A program made the translations under genes and the position numbers. From Paraburkholderia phytofirmans PsJN (GTDB lineage: Bacteria > Pseudomonadota > Gammaproteobacteria > Burkholderiales > Burkholderiaceae), in the NCBI RefSeq assembly GCF_000020125.1, contig NC_010676.1:806001-870000 (forward strand): DNA of 64,000 nucleotides, given 5' to 3'. Under the pieces are notes generated by a model, which worked only from the letters and a program-made list of their open reading frames with translations, searched no databases and was not told the DNA's origin. How positions within the stretch are numbered: position 1 is the stretch's first letter; every line of letters starts with the position of its first letter. This document shows positions 8,793 to 18,001 of this stretch, one piece after another.

Positions 8793-10442
8793 ATGAACAC
8801 GATAAAGGTTGGGGTTCTCGTCGACGACGTTGCGTTGCCGGCCTGGGTGAATCACATGCTCGGGCTGATTGCCGCCGAGCAGGGAATGGAGATCGCCCTG
8901 GTCGTCAAATATGCGTACCAACGGCGGCCGGCGAGGAAAACCCCTTCGCAGGCCGGTCCGTGGCCCTTGTCGCTGTGGATGGCGCTCGACAAACGGCTCG
9001 TCAAGGTTGGACACGACGCGTTCAGGACCGAGTCCCTGGCTGCGGCGCTGGCGGAAGTGCCGACCTTGAATGTCGAAGTGGAGAGCAAGAAATGCGGGGA
9101 TCATTTCGATCCTCGCGACCTCGCGAAAATCGCCGCGCATGGCATCACCGTATTCCTGCGGCTGGGCCCGTTGCGACCGTGCGGCGAGATCTTCGATACG
9201 GCTTCTTGCGGCATCTGGTCGTATCGGCATGGCGATGAAGTCGTCGAACGTGATGGACCCGTCGGCGTGTGGGACATTCTTCTGGACCGCACAACGACGG
9301 CGTCCGCCTTGCAGTTTCAGACAAGGGCGGGGGAACGTCCGCACACACTGCAAAGATCATGGTCGATGACCTATCCGGTGTCGATTCACAGGAATCGCAG
9401 CCACTGCTACTGGAAGACGCTTTCGTTCGCGCCGCGAAAGCTGCGCGAGCTGAGGGAGATCGGCGAAGACAAGTTCAGGCTGAAATACACGCGGGCTGAC
9501 GCGCCGCCGGCGTTCTATTCTGGAGAGAAAATCGCCGAGCCGACCAGCGGCGCTTACGGAAAATTCATTGGCCAGTTGATGGCGAGAACCGTCGCAAAGA
9601 AGGCAAGCGGGCTGCGCAAGTTCGAACAGTGGATGCTGCTGTATCACTTCGGCGAGAACGATCATCTGCCTGAGCGTCTTTTCGAGTTCAAGCAACTGCT
9701 GCCGCCCAAGGACCGCTTCTGGGCAGACCCGTTCGTGGTCGAAAGAAATGGCGAGTATGCGGTCTTTATCGAAGAACTCGAATACTCGAAGAACAGGGGG
9801 CATCTCTCGGTTATCCGTTTCGATGCAAACGACCAGCCGATTCTGCCACCCGTGAAAATTCTGGAGCGGCCTTATCACCTGTCTTATCCATTCATGCTGG
9901 AGGAGGGCGGCGAACTCTACATGATTCCGGAGACCAACGAGAGCAAGGCCATCGAGCTTTACCGGTGCACGCGGTTCCCGGATCAGTGGGAACACGTCAT
10001 GAACCTGATGGATGACGTGATGGCCGTGGACACGACGATCTGGCGTCACGACGGCAAGTATTGGCTGTTCGCCTGCATGCGGGAAAACGAGCACGCACCG
10101 CTGTCCGACGAGTTGTTTCTGTTCTGGTCGGATACGCTGTTGAGCAAGGACTGGCATCCTCATCCCTGCAACCCGATCGTGTCGGATATCAGAACTGCTA
10201 GACCCGCGGGGAGCATCTTCGAACATCGCGGACAGTGGTATCGGCCTGCGCAGGACTGCAGTGGTAAATACGGGCGCGCGTTGTCGTTTCAGCGTATCGA
10301 TGCTATCGACGAGACTGCCTATAAGGAAACGCCGGCGAGCCGGATCGAAGCAAACTGGGACGCGAGCATTGACCGCGTGCACACGTTCAATCGGGCGGGA
10401 CGATTGACCCTCATCGACGGGATGAAAAAGCGCGCTAAATAG
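8793..10442 (+). CDS. Formyltransferase-like protein fused to a GINT1-N-like beta-propeller
   Basis: About 549 residues in two parts. The first ~200 residues resemble formyltransferase folds: LRLGPLRPCGEIFDTASCGI followed by WSYRHGDE near residue 145, comparable to the conserved region around the active His of methionyl-tRNA and sugar formyltransferases. Residues ~300-545 carry repeated Trp/Asp motifs (DRFWADPFVVERNGEYAVF, YHLSYPF, YMIPETNES, YWLFACM) typical of the propeller-like domain named after glucosamine inositolphosphorylceramide transferase N-termini. It directly follows glmS. I infer amino-sugar modification or transfer for the EPS. ATG 8793 (MNTIKVGVLVDD) is preferred over GTG 8751 on homology. 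Confidence 0.6.
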   Translation: MNTIKVGVLVDDVALPAWVNHMLGLIAAEQGMEIALVVKYAYQRRPARKTPSQAGPWPLSLWMALDKRLVKVGHDAFRTESLAAALAEVPTLNVEVESKKCGDHFDPRDLAKIAAHGITVFLRLGPLRPCGEIFDTASCGIWSYRHGDEVVERDGPVGVWDILLDRTTTASALQFQTRAGERPHTLQRSWSMTYPVSIHRNRSHCYWKTLSFAPRKLRELREIGEDKFRLKYTRADAPPAFYSGEKIAEPTSGAYGKFIGQLMARTVAKKASGLRKFEQWMLLYHFGENDHLPERLFEFKQLLPPKDRFWADPFVVERNGEYAVFIEELEYSKNRGHLSVIRFDANDQPILPPVKILERPYHLSYPFMLEEGGELYMIPETNESKAIELYRCTRFPDQWEHVMNLMDDVMAVDTTIWRHDGKYWLFACMRENEHAPLSDELFLFWSDTLLSKDWHPHPCNPIVSDIRTARPAGSIFEHRGQWYRPAQDCSGKYGRALSFQRIDAIDETAYKETPASRIEANWDASIDRVHTFNRAGRLTLIDGMKKRAK

Positions 10443-10527
10443 TGAATCACTGCCGTAGCCGGCGCGGCGCCGGATCGTCCGGTGGTCATTTAGCCAGGCA
10501 ACTCCCGCATACGGAAGCATCAAAGCG

Positions 10528-10560
10528 ACAGCCCCGCATTACGCCGGGGCTGTTTTAATT
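10528..10560 (+). terminator. Intrinsic terminator of the EPS operon
   Basis: A 9-bp GC-rich stem (ACAGCCCCG at 10528-10536, complement at 10545-10553) with an 8-base loop is followed by TTTTAATT. The T tract is on the plus strand only, fitting an end to transcription that reads through glmS and the formyltransferase-like gene. Confidence 0.85.
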
Positions 10561-10574
10561 CGCGTCCGTCTATC

Positions 10575-10808
10575 TCACGGTGTTCTCTTTGTTCCGGACG
10601 GTCCGCGAAGCTCGGGCGAGTCTGCGTGACCGTTATCGGCATTTCCATAACGCCGTTCGTTCGCGGCACGCCGCTTCTGCTTGCTGGCGAGCGGTTTTCC
10701 GTATTCCTCGCGCTCTCGTAGTGCACCGTTGCGAACCAGTAGCCAAAGCAGGACTACGACGGTGATCCATACGGAAACGATGACAACAATTGTGGTTGAT
10801 GTGAACAT
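10575..10808 (-). CDS. Possible small membrane protein, unrecognised
   Basis: A 77-residue frame starts MFTSTTIVVIVSVWITVVVLL, one clear N-terminal transmembrane helix, then a basic, charged tail (REREEYGKPLASKQKRR). No good Shine-Dalgarno sequence precedes the ATG. The helix-plus-basic-tail layout is protein-like, but the gene is short and may be spurious. Confidence 0.35.
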   Translation of the reverse strand: MFTSTTIVVIVSVWITVVVLLWLLVRNGALREREEYGKPLASKQKRRAANERRYGNADNGHADSPELRGPSGTKRTP

Positions 10809-11312
10809 GGCGAGCCTGCATATTGGAATTGATTTATAGGCGTGAACGGCGGTAAAGCGTTCGATCCAGGCGACTCAACCTGGTGCCTCAAATTTACTGG
10901 TTGCCACTTTGGTCCCCCCCGTTTTGATGTATTTGGTGCCGATGTTGAGGCTAAAGGCGAGCCCTTTCTGCGGCAAGGCGCACACAGAAATCAAACTGCT
11001 CGGGAATGCACGGACAAGAAACAACCCGGCGCATGGCGGTGCGCCGGGAGTGGCGGATGCCGCTGTGGGTATACTCCTAAGAATGCAATTCACGCTGCGG
11101 ACCGGCGAGTGCCGGCATCCGATGTACCCGGCAGGGACGCCAGGCCGGACGTGCATGTCTTGCTAACAATTTAATGGAGCGTTATAGGAGAGTGCAGGGT
11201 TGAGCCGGCTAATCGAGTGTGGCGGAGCGTGCAGCGTTGCAAATCGTGGCCACGCCCGTGGGAATGATAAAGTGCGCATCGATCCCCGCTTTCCTTAACT
11301 CACGGAGGACGT

Positions 11313-11480
11313 ATGACACTTTTGAGCATCGTCGGGACGGTTGTTTTCGTCGCGATTGTCTTGCTCTCGCTGTTGGCGGTGATGGATGTCCTGCTATTCA
11401 CGTCCGATAAAAAGAAAATGATGAAGTCCGGGGCCGGAGCGCGAAAACTGGGCGGACGTTGGAGATGCCTGCGTAAATGA
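11313..11480 (+). CDS. Small single-helix membrane protein (55 aa), unrecognised
   Basis: ATG 11313 is preceded by a strong CGGAGGACGT site. The 55-residue product begins MTLLSIVGTVVFVAIVLLSL, one transmembrane helix to about residue 29, then a basic cytoplasmic-type tail rich in Lys and Gly (DKKKMMKSGAGARKLGG). The ribosome-binding site and hydrophobic profile support a real gene. I do not recognise a family. It ends 34 bases before the convergent GDSL hydrolase gene. Confidence 0.6.
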   Translation: MTLLSIVGTVVFVAIVLLSLLAVMDVLLFTSDKKKMMKSGAGARKLGGRWRCLRK

Positions 11481-11513
11481 GGCGCCTGCGTGAGCGCCCC
11501 TGCGCAACCGTTA

Positions 11514-12737
11514 TCAAGGTACCTGGACGGGCGGGCCGGCTGTGAGCGCATTTAGATCCATCGCGTCGGCGATGGCTTGCAAGCCCGCTTCGTTCGGATG
11601 GAGGTCATCGCCGCTGTTATAAGCCGGCAGCAAATTAGCGGGATTGGCGGGGTCGCTGACGGCCTTCGCCTGATCGAGTACCGCATCGCAGCCGCTTGTC
11701 GAACTCAGGATGAAGGCGTTAATGTCTTGCCGCGCAGCTTCGACGGGTCCCGTTGCGGCAAACGGCGTCAGCGTAGAGCAGATCACCTTGATGTTGGCAC
11801 GATGCGCGCGCTCGATGAGCTGTCGCAATGCACCGATCAATCGGGCAGCCGTGGACGGTTTGTCGGTGTTCAGATCGTTGATTGCGTCGTCCGAGATGAC
11901 CACCCAATTCGCGCCCGGTTGCCGAAGCACGTCGCGACCGAAGCGTTTGAGACCGGCCTGTCCGGCGTTATTGGTAAAGAAGTCATTTCCGCTGATGCCC
12001 TGGTTGAGCACGCCCACAGTCATGCCGGCCTGTTGCAGCCGTATGGCGAGCCGATTAGGCCAGCGATGGTTTCCATTCACGCTCGACTTGAGGCCGTCGG
12101 TTATCGAGGCGCCAAACGTGACCACCGCCCCGGTCGCGGCTGGGCTCATCACGTCGAGGTTCGTCAGGAAATAGTAGGACTGGCCGCCCGGGGAGAATGT
12201 GCTCCCGCCGGTGAAGGCCGGGTCGGCGGCAACGTCTCCAGCGGCGATATAGATGTCTTGCAGGCCGTCGACGTGGCCGGTCGAGCGCGGCGCCGTCCGC
12301 ACGGGTAGATAGAGGCTGATGGCGATATCGGAGAGCGCGGGAACTTCGAACGCGACCGGGTCGCTCACGACCGAAGCGCCCACGGCAATCGTCACGTTCG
12401 GCTGGCCGCCGAACGTGACGGCGCGGTCGCTGCCGGGCACCGTTTGCTGCCCTGGCGCGCCGCGCGCGATCCGCGCTTCGCCGATTACGAGCGGCTCGGA
12501 GCCGAAAAGATTCGACAGATGGATTCGCGCCGATGTCCCGCCGATGCTGGTGCGCACTATCTGCCGCAACGTCTGGTTATTGAAGCCGGCATCGTCGGTG
12601 ATGGAGGGCGAAGCCGACCACGTGCCTATCCAGGGCGCGGACGTCTCGACGCCTTGCACGCGATTGCTGGCGGTGCCAGGCAGCACGATAGAGATGACCA
12701 GGGCCGCTTTGAGAAGCGCCGGAATCCATCGGTTCAC
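11514..12737 (-). CDS. Secreted SGNH/GDSL-family hydrolase
   Basis: The 407-residue protein has a signal peptide (residues 1-30). After a ~170-residue jelly-roll-like domain comes the SGNH core: VVTFGASITDG with nucleophile Ser211, NQGISGND around 245-252 (block II), INDL at 286-289 (block III lacks the usual Gly) and DDLHPN with Asp377/His380. This layout matches large secreted esterases or lipases acting on acyl or acetyl esters, often on polysaccharide. Start is GTG at 12737, supported by GAGGAAAAAGAC upstream. It is monocistronic and divergent from the NRPS-like gene. Substrate unknown; deacetylation of a surface polysaccharide is one possibility. Confidence 0.85.
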   Translation of the reverse strand: MNRWIPALLKAALVISIVLPGTASNRVQGVETSAPWIGTWSASPSITDDAGFNNQTLRQIVRTSIGGTSARIHLSNLFGSEPLVIGEARIARGAPGQQTVPGSDRAVTFGGQPNVTIAVGASVVSDPVAFEVPALSDIAISLYLPVRTAPRSTGHVDGLQDIYIAAGDVAADPAFTGGSTFSPGGQSYYFLTNLDVMSPAATGAVVTFGASITDGLKSSVNGNHRWPNRLAIRLQQAGMTVGVLNQGISGNDFFTNNAGQAGLKRFGRDVLRQPGANWVVISDDAINDLNTDKPSTAARLIGALRQLIERAHRANIKVICSTLTPFAATGPVEAARQDINAFILSSTSGCDAVLDQAKAVSDPANPANLLPAYNSGDDLHPNEAGLQAIADAMDLNALTAGPPVQVP

Positions 12738-13127
12738 GTCTTTTTCCTCGTGGAAGGCCGAGCTTCGTTAAGTGCGATGACGGTTGCAGACGCATCGCGC
12801 CAGGTTCGCTGTCTTTCGATTTAAACGTTCTTTGCCTATGCGTTCGGTACGGTAGATAACACTGTGCCGGACGGCGAGCGAATTCAGATCGCTCGCCCGC
12901 AACGAGCATATGGTCGAAAGTACATGCAGCGGGACTCTGCACGGCGACGCGTGTAATTTTGTGTGAGGTCGCACATAGCATCGTTGTCACGCGCAGTAAT
13001 CTGTTTGCGAGGGAAGAGTGCCCAAGGCCGAATAAGAGGCATTGTCGGAATGCGACTGTTCGCCGGCGCCCGCCGGCCGACAGGCAGATAACTACATATA
13101 ACGCTTTATTCCACAACTGGTGGCGGG
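12738..13127. other. Divergent intergenic region
   Basis: Some 390 bases between the GDSL hydrolase (minus) and the NRPS-like synthetase (plus). It must hold both promoters. No ORF with a ribosome-binding site and no clear operator was seen. Confidence 0.35.
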
Positions 13128-16100
13128 ATGAATCACGAGAATTTCGTCGGGGCCAGCATGCGCATGTATGCGCGCGAACCCGTATTTCAGAACTTGCCGG
13201 AGCGCGTCGCCGGATCACGCATGTCACGCTTTACCGCTGCGCTGGAAAACTTCACCGGTGAGCGTTTCGCGGACTATCCAGAACTGCATGCTTATTCGAC
13301 GCGCGAATTTCGCCGGTTCTGGCAGTGCTTTCTGCAATGGACGGAGGGAATGGAATGGGGCGGTAAAGCGGAACCGGCCTGCGTCGGCGACGAATGCGAG
13401 ACCGCTTCCTTCTTTCCAAACGTCGAACTGAATTACGCCCAAAGCGTTCTTGGATCGAAGATCGCGCCGGACGAGTCGCCGGCACTCACCGCGCGTTATG
13501 CCGATGGCCGCCGCGAAACGATGACGCGCGGCGAGCTGCGCGAGCGTGTCGCGCGCCTTGCCTGTTCGCTCAACGAGCTCGGTCTGTGCCCGGGCGACCG
13601 CGCGGTCGCGATAATGCGCAACGACGCGCACGCAATCATCGCCGCGCTCGCGGTCACGGCGCTGGGCGCGACGCTCTCCACCGCGGCGCCCGAAACCGGC
13701 GTGCAGGCGATCCTCGACCGCTTCGAGCCGCTCGAGCCGCGCATATTGTTCGCGCACACGACGCAGCGCTCATTCGATACGGCCGGCTCGATCGCTTCGC
13801 ACGTCGCCGCCGTGGCCGCCGCGTTGCCCACGCTCACGCACGTCGTCTGCCTGGATGAAACGCCGCTGCCGAGCACGGTGAGCCAGCCTCAGCATTCGCT
13901 GCGCGATCTCATCGTTCAGGGTGACGCCGCGCGCTTCGCATGGCGGCGCTTTCCATTCAATCATCCGCTTTTCATCATGTTCTCGTCGGGCACGACGGGA
14001 AAACCCAAGTGCATCGTGCACGGTGCCGGCGGCACCTTGCTCGAACATCTGAAAGAGCACCAGTTGCACAGTGACCTGGGTCCTGGCGACAAGCTGTACT
14101 TTCACACAAGCTGCTCGTGGATGATGTGGAACTGGCAATTGTCAGCGTTGGCTTCGGGCGTCGAGATCGTCACGTACGACGGACCGGTTTCGGAAGTCGA
14201 CACGCTTTGGCGGATGGTCGCCGATGAGCGCGTGACCGTGTTCGGCACGAGTCCGGCCTATCTGAAGATGTGCGAGGACGCGGGCCTGAAACCCGGCGAG
14301 CAGTTCGGGCTGCACGCGCTGCGCGCGATGATGTCGACGGGCGCCGTGCTGTACGACTCGCAGTTCGAATGGGTGCGCGCCTACGTCAAGCCGCTGCAGC
14401 TTCAGTCGATTTCCGGCGGCACCGATATCATCGGCTGCTTCGTGCTGGGCAATCCGAATCTGCCGGTCTATGCGGGCGAAGCACAGTGCAGGAGCCTGGG
14501 CCTCGATGTTCAGGCGTGGAACGAGGGCGCGCCCACCTCCATGACCGGCGAGCTGGTTTGCGTCAATCCGTTTCCGTCGCGCCCGCTCGGCTTCTTCGGG
14601 GACGCGGACGGCTCGCGCTTTCACGCCGCCTATTTCAAGGCGAATCCGGGCGTGTGGACGCACGGCGACATCATCGAGTTTTCGGCGCAGGGATCGGCTC
14701 GTCTGCACGGACGCAGCGATGGCGTGCTGAATGTGCGCGGCATCAACGTGAGCCCCGGCGAGATCTACCGTATTGTCAGCGGTATTGGCGAGATCAATCA
14801 GTCGATGGTCGTCGCGCAGACCACCCATGACGCGAGCGGATCGGGCCAGCGTGTCGTGCTGCTGCTCGTGTTGCGGCGGGGCGCGAAGATGAGCGCCGCG
14901 CTCGCTTCGCGGGTACGGCGTGAATTGATGCTGCAGGGTTCGGCGGCGCTTGTGCCGGACGTGATCGCCGAAGTCGAAGCGCTGCCCGTCACGCACAACG
15001 GCAAGGCTTCGGAGGCGGCCGCGCGCGATGCCGTGAACGGCTTGCCGGTGCGCAACCTGTCGTCGCTGGCGAACCCCGGATGCGTCGAGAAGATCAGCGC
15101 GCATCCCGCGCTTGCCCGCACACGTCGCGAGTTGCCGGAACCGGGTGACTCGGCCGAGCAGGTCGAAGTCTATCTATGTGCGCTGTGGGAGCAGCTTTTC
15201 AGCTTCTCGCCGGTCAGTCGCGACGACAACTTCTTCGAACTCGGCGGCCATTCGCTGCTCGCCGCGCAGATGCTCGCCGAAATACGGCTGGCAACCGGCC
15301 GAACGCTGCCGCTTGCCACGCTCATCATCGCGCCGACCATTGCGCGGCTCGCGACGGTCATCACAGGCGAGCGAACGCAGGACGCGCATCCGAACGTCGT
15401 GCCGATGCGTGCGGGTCGCGGAAGGCCTGTGTTCATGCTTCACAGCATCACGGGTTCGGTGATGGAGTGCCTGACGCTGGCCGGCGCGCTGGCCAGCGAG
15501 CGGCCTGTGTACGGTTTGCAGGCGCGCGGGCTCGACGGCGACGAGGAGCCGCAGCGATGCGTCGAGGAAATGGCGAGGGTCTACGTCCGGCAGATGCGCG
15601 CGGTGCAGCCGCGCGGTCCGTATGCACTGGTTGGCTATTCGTTTGGCGGCCTGGTCGCGTTCGAGATGGCGCAGCAACTTGTGGCGGCGGGCGAAAAGAT
15701 CGAGTTGCTGTGTCTGCTCGATACTTACGTGGACGAGCGCTATTTGCCGTTGCATGAGTGGCTGTCCTTCCAGTACGAAGTCATGGCGGAGCGCGTGCGG
15801 GCATTTCGCGCACTGTCCGCGCGCGGTCGCATGGCCTATATGAAGGACAGAGTGTTCGGCGCCGCTGACCGGATTCGCATGCGACTCGGCAGGATGGCCG
15901 CGAGGCCGGCAGCCGATACGCAGGGGCTGCCGCCGGTACTGCGGCAGGTGCGCGAGTCGATGCGCGTCGCGATGGCGACGTATCGTCCGCGTCGCTATCT
16001 TGGCAGTCCGATCGTCTACGTGCGCGCGTCCGGCAGGGAAGGCGGGCAGGGCGATCCGCTGCCGGCATGGCAGCGCGTGGCAAGGAGCGGGCTGCTGGTG

Positions 16101-16193
16101 AAGACCATCGATGGCGCCCATACCGATCTCGTTGTGGAGCCGAACCTGGCGATGGTGGCCGATACGCTCGCGCGCAGGCTGGCCGGCGCGTAG
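13128..16193 (+). CDS. NRPS-like synthetase: acetoacetyl-CoA-synthetase-type adenylation, carrier (T) and thioesterase (TE)
   Basis: A 1021-residue protein. Residues ~1-660 resemble acetoacetyl-CoA synthetase: the ACAS N-terminal region, ATP loop FSSGTTGKPK near 285, and FSAQGSARLHGRSDGVLNVRG. Residues ~670-750 form a carrier domain with FFELGGHSLLAAQM; Ser709 is the phosphopantetheine site. Residues ~760-1021 are a type I thioesterase: GYSFGG nucleophile Ser838, LLDTY acid loop, GAH with His998. There is no condensation domain and no adjacent phosphopantetheinyl transferase. A-T-TE enzymes such as fungal furanone/quinone synthetases and Ralstonia RalA condense two keto acids; here a beta-keto or short hydroxy acid is the likelier substrate. 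Product unknown. Confidence 0.85.
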   Translation: MNHENFVGASMRMYAREPVFQNLPERVAGSRMSRFTAALENFTGERFADYPELHAYSTREFRRFWQCFLQWTEGMEWGGKAEPACVGDECETASFFPNVELNYAQSVLGSKIAPDESPALTARYADGRRETMTRGELRERVARLACSLNELGLCPGDRAVAIMRNDAHAIIAALAVTALGATLSTAAPETGVQAILDRFEPLEPRILFAHTTQRSFDTAGSIASHVAAVAAALPTLTHVVCLDETPLPSTVSQPQHSLRDLIVQGDAARFAWRRFPFNHPLFIMFSSGTTGKPKCIVHGAGGTLLEHLKEHQLHSDLGPGDKLYFHTSCSWMMWNWQLSALASGVEIVTYDGPVSEVDTLWRMVADERVTVFGTSPAYLKMCEDAGLKPGEQFGLHALRAMMSTGAVLYDSQFEWVRAYVKPLQLQSISGGTDIIGCFVLGNPNLPVYAGEAQCRSLGLDVQAWNEGAPTSMTGELVCVNPFPSRPLGFFGDADGSRFHAAYFKANPGVWTHGDIIEFSAQGSARLHGRSDGVLNVRGINVSPGEIYRIVSGIGEINQSMVVAQTTHDASGSGQRVVLLLVLRRGAKMSAALASRVRRELMLQGSAALVPDVIAEVEALPVTHNGKASEAAARDAVNGLPVRNLSSLANPGCVEKISAHPALARTRRELPEPGDSAEQVEVYLCALWEQLFSFSPVSRDDNFFELGGHSLLAAQMLAEIRLATGRTLPLATLIIAPTIARLATVITGERTQDAHPNVVPMRAGRGRPVFMLHSITGSVMECLTLAGALASERPVYGLQARGLDGDEEPQRCVEEMARVYVRQMRAVQPRGPYALVGYSFGGLVAFEMAQQLVAAGEKIELLCLLDTYVDERYLPLHEWLSFQYEVMAERVRAFRALSARGRMAYMKDRVFGAADRIRMRLGRMAARPAADTQGLPPVLRQVRESMRVAMATYRPRRYLGSPIVYVRASGREGGQGDPLPAWQRVARSGLLVKTIDGAHTDLVVEPNLAMVADTLARRLAGA

Positions 16194-16281
16194 CGCGCCG
16201 AAGGGCAGCCGGCGTGTGCGGCTCATGGCAACAGGTTGCGGAAGCTCGGCAGCCGGTTGCCAAGCGACGCGAGTTCTCCGC

Positions 16282-17772
16282 TCATTGCAACGCGGCGATG
16301 GCGCCTCGTGCGCCCTCTTCACGAAGCAACCGTAATGCGCGCAAAAGCGCTTCTCTGAACTCGGGAAATGCGGTCAAATCCGCCGGAAACACTTCGCGCA
16401 CCGACAGTAATGCGTCCATCAGCGCCTGCGGATCGTCATGCGCGGATACTGCGAGCGCATGCAATCTACTCGCCAGCGGATCGCTGATTTCATAACGCGT
16501 GCCGTCGTCTGCATGACCCCGCAAAAACATCATCCAGGCCGCTACTGCCAGCACGAGACGCGTGAACGATTGACCCGCGTCGATTCGCGCCGCAATCGTG
16601 TCGAGCAGACGCGGTGGAATCTTCTGGCTGCCGTCCATTGCAATCTGCGAGCAGCGATGTTTCAGCGCCGGATTCGCGTAACGCTCGAGCAACGCGTCCC
16701 GATAGGCGGACAGGTCGAATGACGCAGGCATGGTCAGCGTCGGCGCGATTTCTTCCGTCATCATTGCGTGGATGAGATTGCGCATGGGAGGGTAAGAGAT
16801 CGCTGCGTCGATCGTCTCGAAGCCGCCGAGCATCGACAGATAGGCTAGCGTCGAGTGCGTGCCGTTCAACATGCGAAGCTTCGCGAGTTCGAAGGGCGTC
16901 ACGTCGTCGACGAGTTGCGCGCCGACAGCGTCCCATGCGGGGCGTCCGGCAGGAAAACGGTCTTCGATGACCCATTGCCGGAACGGCTCGCACGGCACCG
17001 GCGCGGCATCCTGATAGACGATCGCGTGGGCCACGGTGACGCTTTCGGCGTGGGTGGTGGCCGGCACGATACGGTCGACCATCGTCGATGGAAATGCAAC
17101 GTGGGCGGCGATCCAGTCAGCCAGCGCGGGATCGAGTTGTCGTGCGAATGAACAGACCACCTGGCGCAATGCGGCACCGTTATGGGAAAGGTTGTCGCAC
17201 GAGAGCACCGTGAACGGCTGGCCGCGCGCATCGTCGTGCCGCTGGCGCAATGCTGCGACGAGGATGCCCGGCACCGTGCGCGGTTCGAACGGGGAAGCCA
17301 GATCGTGCGCAACGGCGGGATTGTCCAGCGCGACCTCGCCGGTTCTCGGGTCGCGGCAGTAGCCTTTTTCAGTGACGGTCAACGATACGATCCGTACCGC
17401 GGGATCCGCGAGACGCGCGAACAGGGCGGCCTGATCGTGCGGCATGGCCAGCACTTCACGCAGCGCACGCACGACCGTCACCTTGGCGCCATGCGGCCCG
17501 CGTTCAACCACGCTATAGAGGCCTTGCTGCTCCATCAGCGCGTCGCGCTTGCCGACATCGCCTTGCAGCGTGACGCCGCAAATGCCCCAGTCGCCGCCCG
17601 CGGCAAGCATGGCCTCCTCCGTATAGAGGGCCTGGTGCGCACGATGGAAGTTGCCGATTCCCAGATGAACGATGCCGATGCGCGGCTCCTGCCAAAGCGG
17701 TGACAGCAGATGCGTTTGCAGCGTGGGCAGAGCTTGACGGACGAGGCGAGGCAAGGTGGCGGCAGAAATCAT
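16282..17772 (-). CDS. uxuB: Mannitol dehydrogenase family; probable fructuronate reductase
   Basis: The 496-residue protein has the N-terminal Rossmann region IGIVHLGIGNFHRAHQALY and the polyol-dehydrogenase active-site motif KLRMLNGTHS (Lys-x4-Asn-x2-His), then a helical C-terminal domain. The family holds mannitol, arabinitol and tagaturonate/fructuronate reductases. Divergence from a bona fide D-mannonate dehydratase argues for D-fructuronate to D-mannonate reduction with NADH, feeding ManD, but mannitol-type activity is not excluded by sequence. The shared 229-base divergent region probably controls both. Confidence 0.82.
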   Translation of the reverse strand: MISAATLPRLVRQALPTLQTHLLSPLWQEPRIGIVHLGIGNFHRAHQALYTEEAMLAAGGDWGICGVTLQGDVGKRDALMEQQGLYSVVERGPHGAKVTVVRALREVLAMPHDQAALFARLADPAVRIVSLTVTEKGYCRDPRTGEVALDNPAVAHDLASPFEPRTVPGILVAALRQRHDDARGQPFTVLSCDNLSHNGAALRQVVCSFARQLDPALADWIAAHVAFPSTMVDRIVPATTHAESVTVAHAIVYQDAAPVPCEPFRQWVIEDRFPAGRPAWDAVGAQLVDDVTPFELAKLRMLNGTHSTLAYLSMLGGFETIDAAISYPPMRNLIHAMMTEEIAPTLTMPASFDLSAYRDALLERYANPALKHRCSQIAMDGSQKIPPRLLDTIAARIDAGQSFTRLVLAVAAWMMFLRGHADDGTRYEISDPLASRLHALAVSAHDDPQALMDALLSVREVFPADLTAFPEFREALLRALRLLREEGARGAIAALQ

Positions 17773-17836
17773 GTCATGAGATCCAGATGGCGGAAAAAGG
17801 CGCCGGGACGGCGCCGTTCAGCGGGAAAACCCTGAT

Positions 17837-17879
17837 TTGACGTTTCACTATACTTGTATGGTAGCATCGTTCAAACGAT
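17837..17879. promoter_or_regulatory. Candidate divergent promoter/operator with 14-bp palindrome
   Basis: Between uxuB and manD lies a perfect inverted repeat ATCGTT-CA-AACGAT (17866-17879), next to a TTGTATGGTAGCAT element (17855-17868) and a TTGACG (17837-17842) that could serve as a -35. A similar CATGGTAGTATGG string occurs at the 3' end of the second MFS gene, upstream of the GntR regulator. A GntR/UxuR-type operator is a reasonable guess. Confidence 0.35.
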
Positions 17880-18001
17880 TTGAGACCAGTTGAGGCGTGC
17901 GATTTTCCACCTCGGCCGGCACCCGAAAACCAGCATGAAAACAGCCGGTCACATGCCGCCGTTCCGCGCGGATCGTGACTTGCCTTTGCAAGGAAGATGT
18001 C

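Larger units (their letters stand above)
10443..11312. other. Mostly non-coding stretch
   Basis: Between the EPS operon and the next well-supported gene lie the terminator at 10528-10560 and one doubtful minus-strand ORF (10575-10808). The stretch 10850-11300 has overlapping ORFs on both strands with no ribosome-binding sites and no recognisable protein; I see nothing else in it. Confidence 0.4.

Noticed and set aside
10875..11156. Minus-strand ORF of 93 residues with a Lys/Thr/Gly-rich end
   Set aside because: No ribosome-binding site, no recognisable domain and competing ORFs on the other strand; treated as non-coding.
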